Positions 1-6,885 of a DNA stretch of 6,885 nt are shown here, piece by piece (position 1 is the stretch's first letter; each line of letters starts with the position of its first letter). A program made the translations under genes and the position numbers. Source of the DNA: an uncultured Opitutia bacterium (GTDB lineage: Bacteria; Verrucomicrobiota; Verrucomicrobiia; Opitutales; UBA953); contig CAIPVK010000045.1 of NCBI GenBank assembly GCA_903868455.1, positions 1-6,885 of the forward strand, written 5' to 3'. The notes below the pieces were generated by a model that had not been told where the DNA came from, ran no database searches, and saw only the letters and a program-made list of their open reading frames with translations.

Positions 1-389
1 CCGTGATCGCCGCCGCCCTCGCGGCGGGCAAGCGCGTGGCCCTGCCGTCGGCGGGGCCCGGGGGCATGGTCCTGAGGTGGCTCGCGTCGGCCGCGGATCT
101 CGCGCCCGACGCCCGGGGCATCCCCTGCCCGCCCGCGGACGCGGCGGTCGCCGACCCGTCGTCGCTCGACCTCGTTCTCGCGCCGGGACTGGCGTTCGAC
201 GCCGCGGGCGCGCGGCTCGGGCAAGGCGGCGGGGACTACGACCGCCTGCTCGCCGCCCTGCCCCCGGGCGCGGCGACCGTCGGCTGGTGCCACGGCTTCC
301 AGGTGGTGGCGTCCGTCCCGACCGAGCCCCACGACCGGCCCGTGGGCTGGCTCGCCACGCCCTCCGGGCTGCGGCGCGCGACGGGTTGA
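1..389 (+). CDS. ygfA: 5-formyltetrahydrofolate cyclo-ligase, C-terminal part (5' end outside window)
   Basis: This cytoplasmic enzyme uses ATP to convert 5-formyl-THF to 5,10-methenyl-THF, returning a stored folate to the one-carbon pool. The reading frame is open from the left edge (first full codon at base 3) to a TGA at 387-389, giving 128 visible residues of a family usually near 190, so about the first 60 are missing. The GTG at base 3 should not be taken as the start: the visible sequence begins in the middle of the fold, at the 'AALAAGKRVALP' strand. Family marks are the 'DLVLAPGLAFD' strand, the nucleotide-binding loop GQGGGDYDR (visible residues 73-81, bases 219-245) and the closing 'VPTEPHDRPVGWLAT' segment. 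The usual loop is GxGGGYYDR, so Asp replaces the first Tyr here, which is uncommon. The end 'TPSGLRRATG' is normal for the family. The symbol follows the E. coli homologue. uvrA follows after 47 bases on the same strand. Identification rests on motifs only, but these are distinctive. Confidence 0.9.
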   Translation, partial: VIAAALAAGKRVALPSAGPGGMVLRWLASAADLAPDARGIPCPPADAAVADPSSLDLVLAPGLAFDAAGARLGQGGGDYDRLLAALPPGAATVGWCHGFQVVASVPTEPHDRPVGWLATPSGLRRATG

Positions 390-426
390 GCCGGTCGCTT
401 GCCAAGCCGGTCGAACCCGTTGGGAT

Positions 427-432
427 GGAAGG
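427..432 (+). promoter_or_regulatory. Ribosome binding site of uvrA, decides the start
   Basis: GGAAGG lies four bases before the ATG at 437. The alternative in-frame ATG at 425 has no purine-rich stretch at a suitable distance and would place this element inside the coding region. The next gene has the same GGAAGG, four-base spacer ending in g, and ATG, which supports 437 as the true start. The remaining gap between the two genes (390-426) shows no convincing promoter or terminator. Confidence 0.65.
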
Positions 433-436
433 TTCG

Positions 437-6009
<5,573 letters not shown>

Positions 6010-6013
<4 letters not shown>

Positions 6014-6885
6014 GCAGCCCGAAGCGCATCCCGCCCCGGCGGCCCCAGGCCTACCGGCCTCCGCTTCCGCCGCGGCGCGACCCCGAGGGCGACGGTCCCC
6101 CCTTCTGGCTCCTGCTCCCCTTGGTCGCCGTCGCCGGTTACCTCGCCTGGTGGGCCTACGACGAGCGCGTGCAGTCCTACCGCCAGCAGGGCCTGGCCTA
6201 CTCGCTGATCGACGAGATCCTCGACCGGCCCCAGGCGCCCCTCGCGCCCGTGGCCGAGGCGCCCGCCGCGCCCGCGCCCGAGACGCCGGCGCCGCCGCCC
6301 GAGGTCGCGGCCAAGCCCGACGCCGGACCGGTCATCGACCCCTCGGTGGAGAACGCGGAGGACGACAGCCCCTATCCCTTCATCGGCGGCCCCCTGCGCG
6401 ACCCGCGCCAGCTCGAGAAGCTGGTGACGGACACCGCCAGGCGCGTGGGCGACGGCCGATGGGAGGTCCACGCCTCGCGCCTGGAGCGCGGCCTGGTTCC
6501 CGCCTTCAAGGCGACCGCGCGGTCCAACGGCGCCAAGCGCTACGACCGCCTCTGGGAGAGCCGCTACTTCGCGCTCGGGCTCACCCAGGCCGCCTTCATC
6601 GCCCGCGCCACGCCCGACGCCCTCCGCGCCGTCGCGCGCGAGGAGGCGGACGCCGATTTCCTGCGCGAGCTCATGGCCCGGCCCGACGCGCTCGAGGCCT
6701 GGCTGACCACGGTGAAGCCCGGCGACGACGTCGCGGCCGGCCTGCGGACCTGGGCCTCGCTCTGGCGCGACGACAAGCCGAAGGACCGCTGGACCTACCT
6801 CAACCTCCAGGTCGCGATGGCCGTGGTCTACGACCGGCCGATGAGCTGGCGGCGCCTCGTGCGCGAGGCGCACCCCATCGACCCG
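6010..6885 (+). CDS. Single-pass membrane protein of unknown function (3' end outside window)
   Basis: The frame is open for 292 codons from ATG 6010 to the right edge with no stop. About nine codons end in A or T, the same usage as uvrA, so it is a real gene. The ATG overlaps the uvrA TGA (ATGA). Layout: a basic, Pro/Arg-rich N-terminus (1-31, several Lys/Arg, probably cytoplasmic); one hydrophobic segment at 32-50 (FWLLLPLVAVAGYLAWWAY); a short helix; a Pro/Ala-rich spacer (about 73-107); then a mostly helical, charged domain from about 120 onward, probably outside the inner membrane. There is no signal peptidase site, so it is likely anchored by its N-terminus. The stretch 'ADFLRELMARPDALEAWL', then 'LRTWASLWRDDKP' and 'LNLQVAMAVVYDRP', resembles from memory the N-terminal part of large transglutaminase-like proteins in Verrucomicrobia and relatives. 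That would place the catalytic domain beyond the window, so no function is assigned. Confidence 0.85.

Noticed and set aside
391..413. Direct repeat CCGGTCG (391-397 and 407-413) in the gap before uvrA, considered as an operator
   Set aside because: A seven-base repeat is expected by chance in such GC-rich DNA, and there is no promoter-like pair nearby. It does not resemble a LexA box of a form I know.
399..427. Possible -35 box TTGCCA (399-404) as a uvrA promoter
   Set aside because: No acceptable -10 sequence lies about 17 bases downstream; the sequence there is gggatgg. The gap is also short enough for co-transcription.
77..436. Upstream in-frame extension of uvrA (120 codons)
   Set aside because: It overlaps the folate cyclo-ligase in another frame and reads as Arg/Gly/Pro-rich sequence. 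UvrA homology begins just after 437, where a ribosome binding site is present.

Overview
The window is very GC-rich bacterial DNA in which nearly all third codon positions are G or C. All three genes that can be supported lie on the + strand and are closely packed: the 3' end of a 5-formyltetrahydrofolate cyclo-ligase gene, a double-length uvrA of 1,858 codons, and the 5' part of a gene for a single-pass membrane protein that runs off the right edge. No RNA gene, mobile element, CRISPR array or convincing terminator or promoter was seen.

Layout: 1-389 holds the C-terminal two thirds of the cyclo-ligase. A 47-base gap (390-436) carries the uvrA ribosome binding site. 437-6013 is the UvrA protein, which fills most of the window. 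The third gene starts at 6010, inside the uvrA stop codon (ATGA overlap), so it is probably translationally coupled. Both complete start regions share the same arrangement, GGAAGG, then four bases ending in g, then ATG.

The main object is the UvrA. An ordinary UvrA is about 950 residues with two ABC ATPase modules and works as a homodimer. This one has four ABC modules in order (I-II-I-II), as if the homodimer were fused into one chain. The halves have diverged. All four Walker A lysines, Walker B catalytic glutamates and H-loop histidines are present. However, the first Cys pair of the N-terminal zinc module is missing in both halves, the insertion domain is present only in the first half, and the fourth module has Glu where the Walker B Asp should be. 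Tandem UvrA proteins of this size are known in Chlamydia (about 1,790 residues, from memory), so the fusion itself is not new; the asymmetry is the part worth following.

Organism: the tandem UvrA and a membrane protein resembling ones I associate with Verrucomicrobia/Lentisphaerae-type bacteria suggest a high-GC, two-membrane bacterium of the PVC group or a nearby phylum such as Elusimicrobiota. This is an inference without a database search. The three genes have no obvious shared pathway (folate salvage, nucleotide excision repair, unknown envelope function) and may simply be co-transcribed neighbours.
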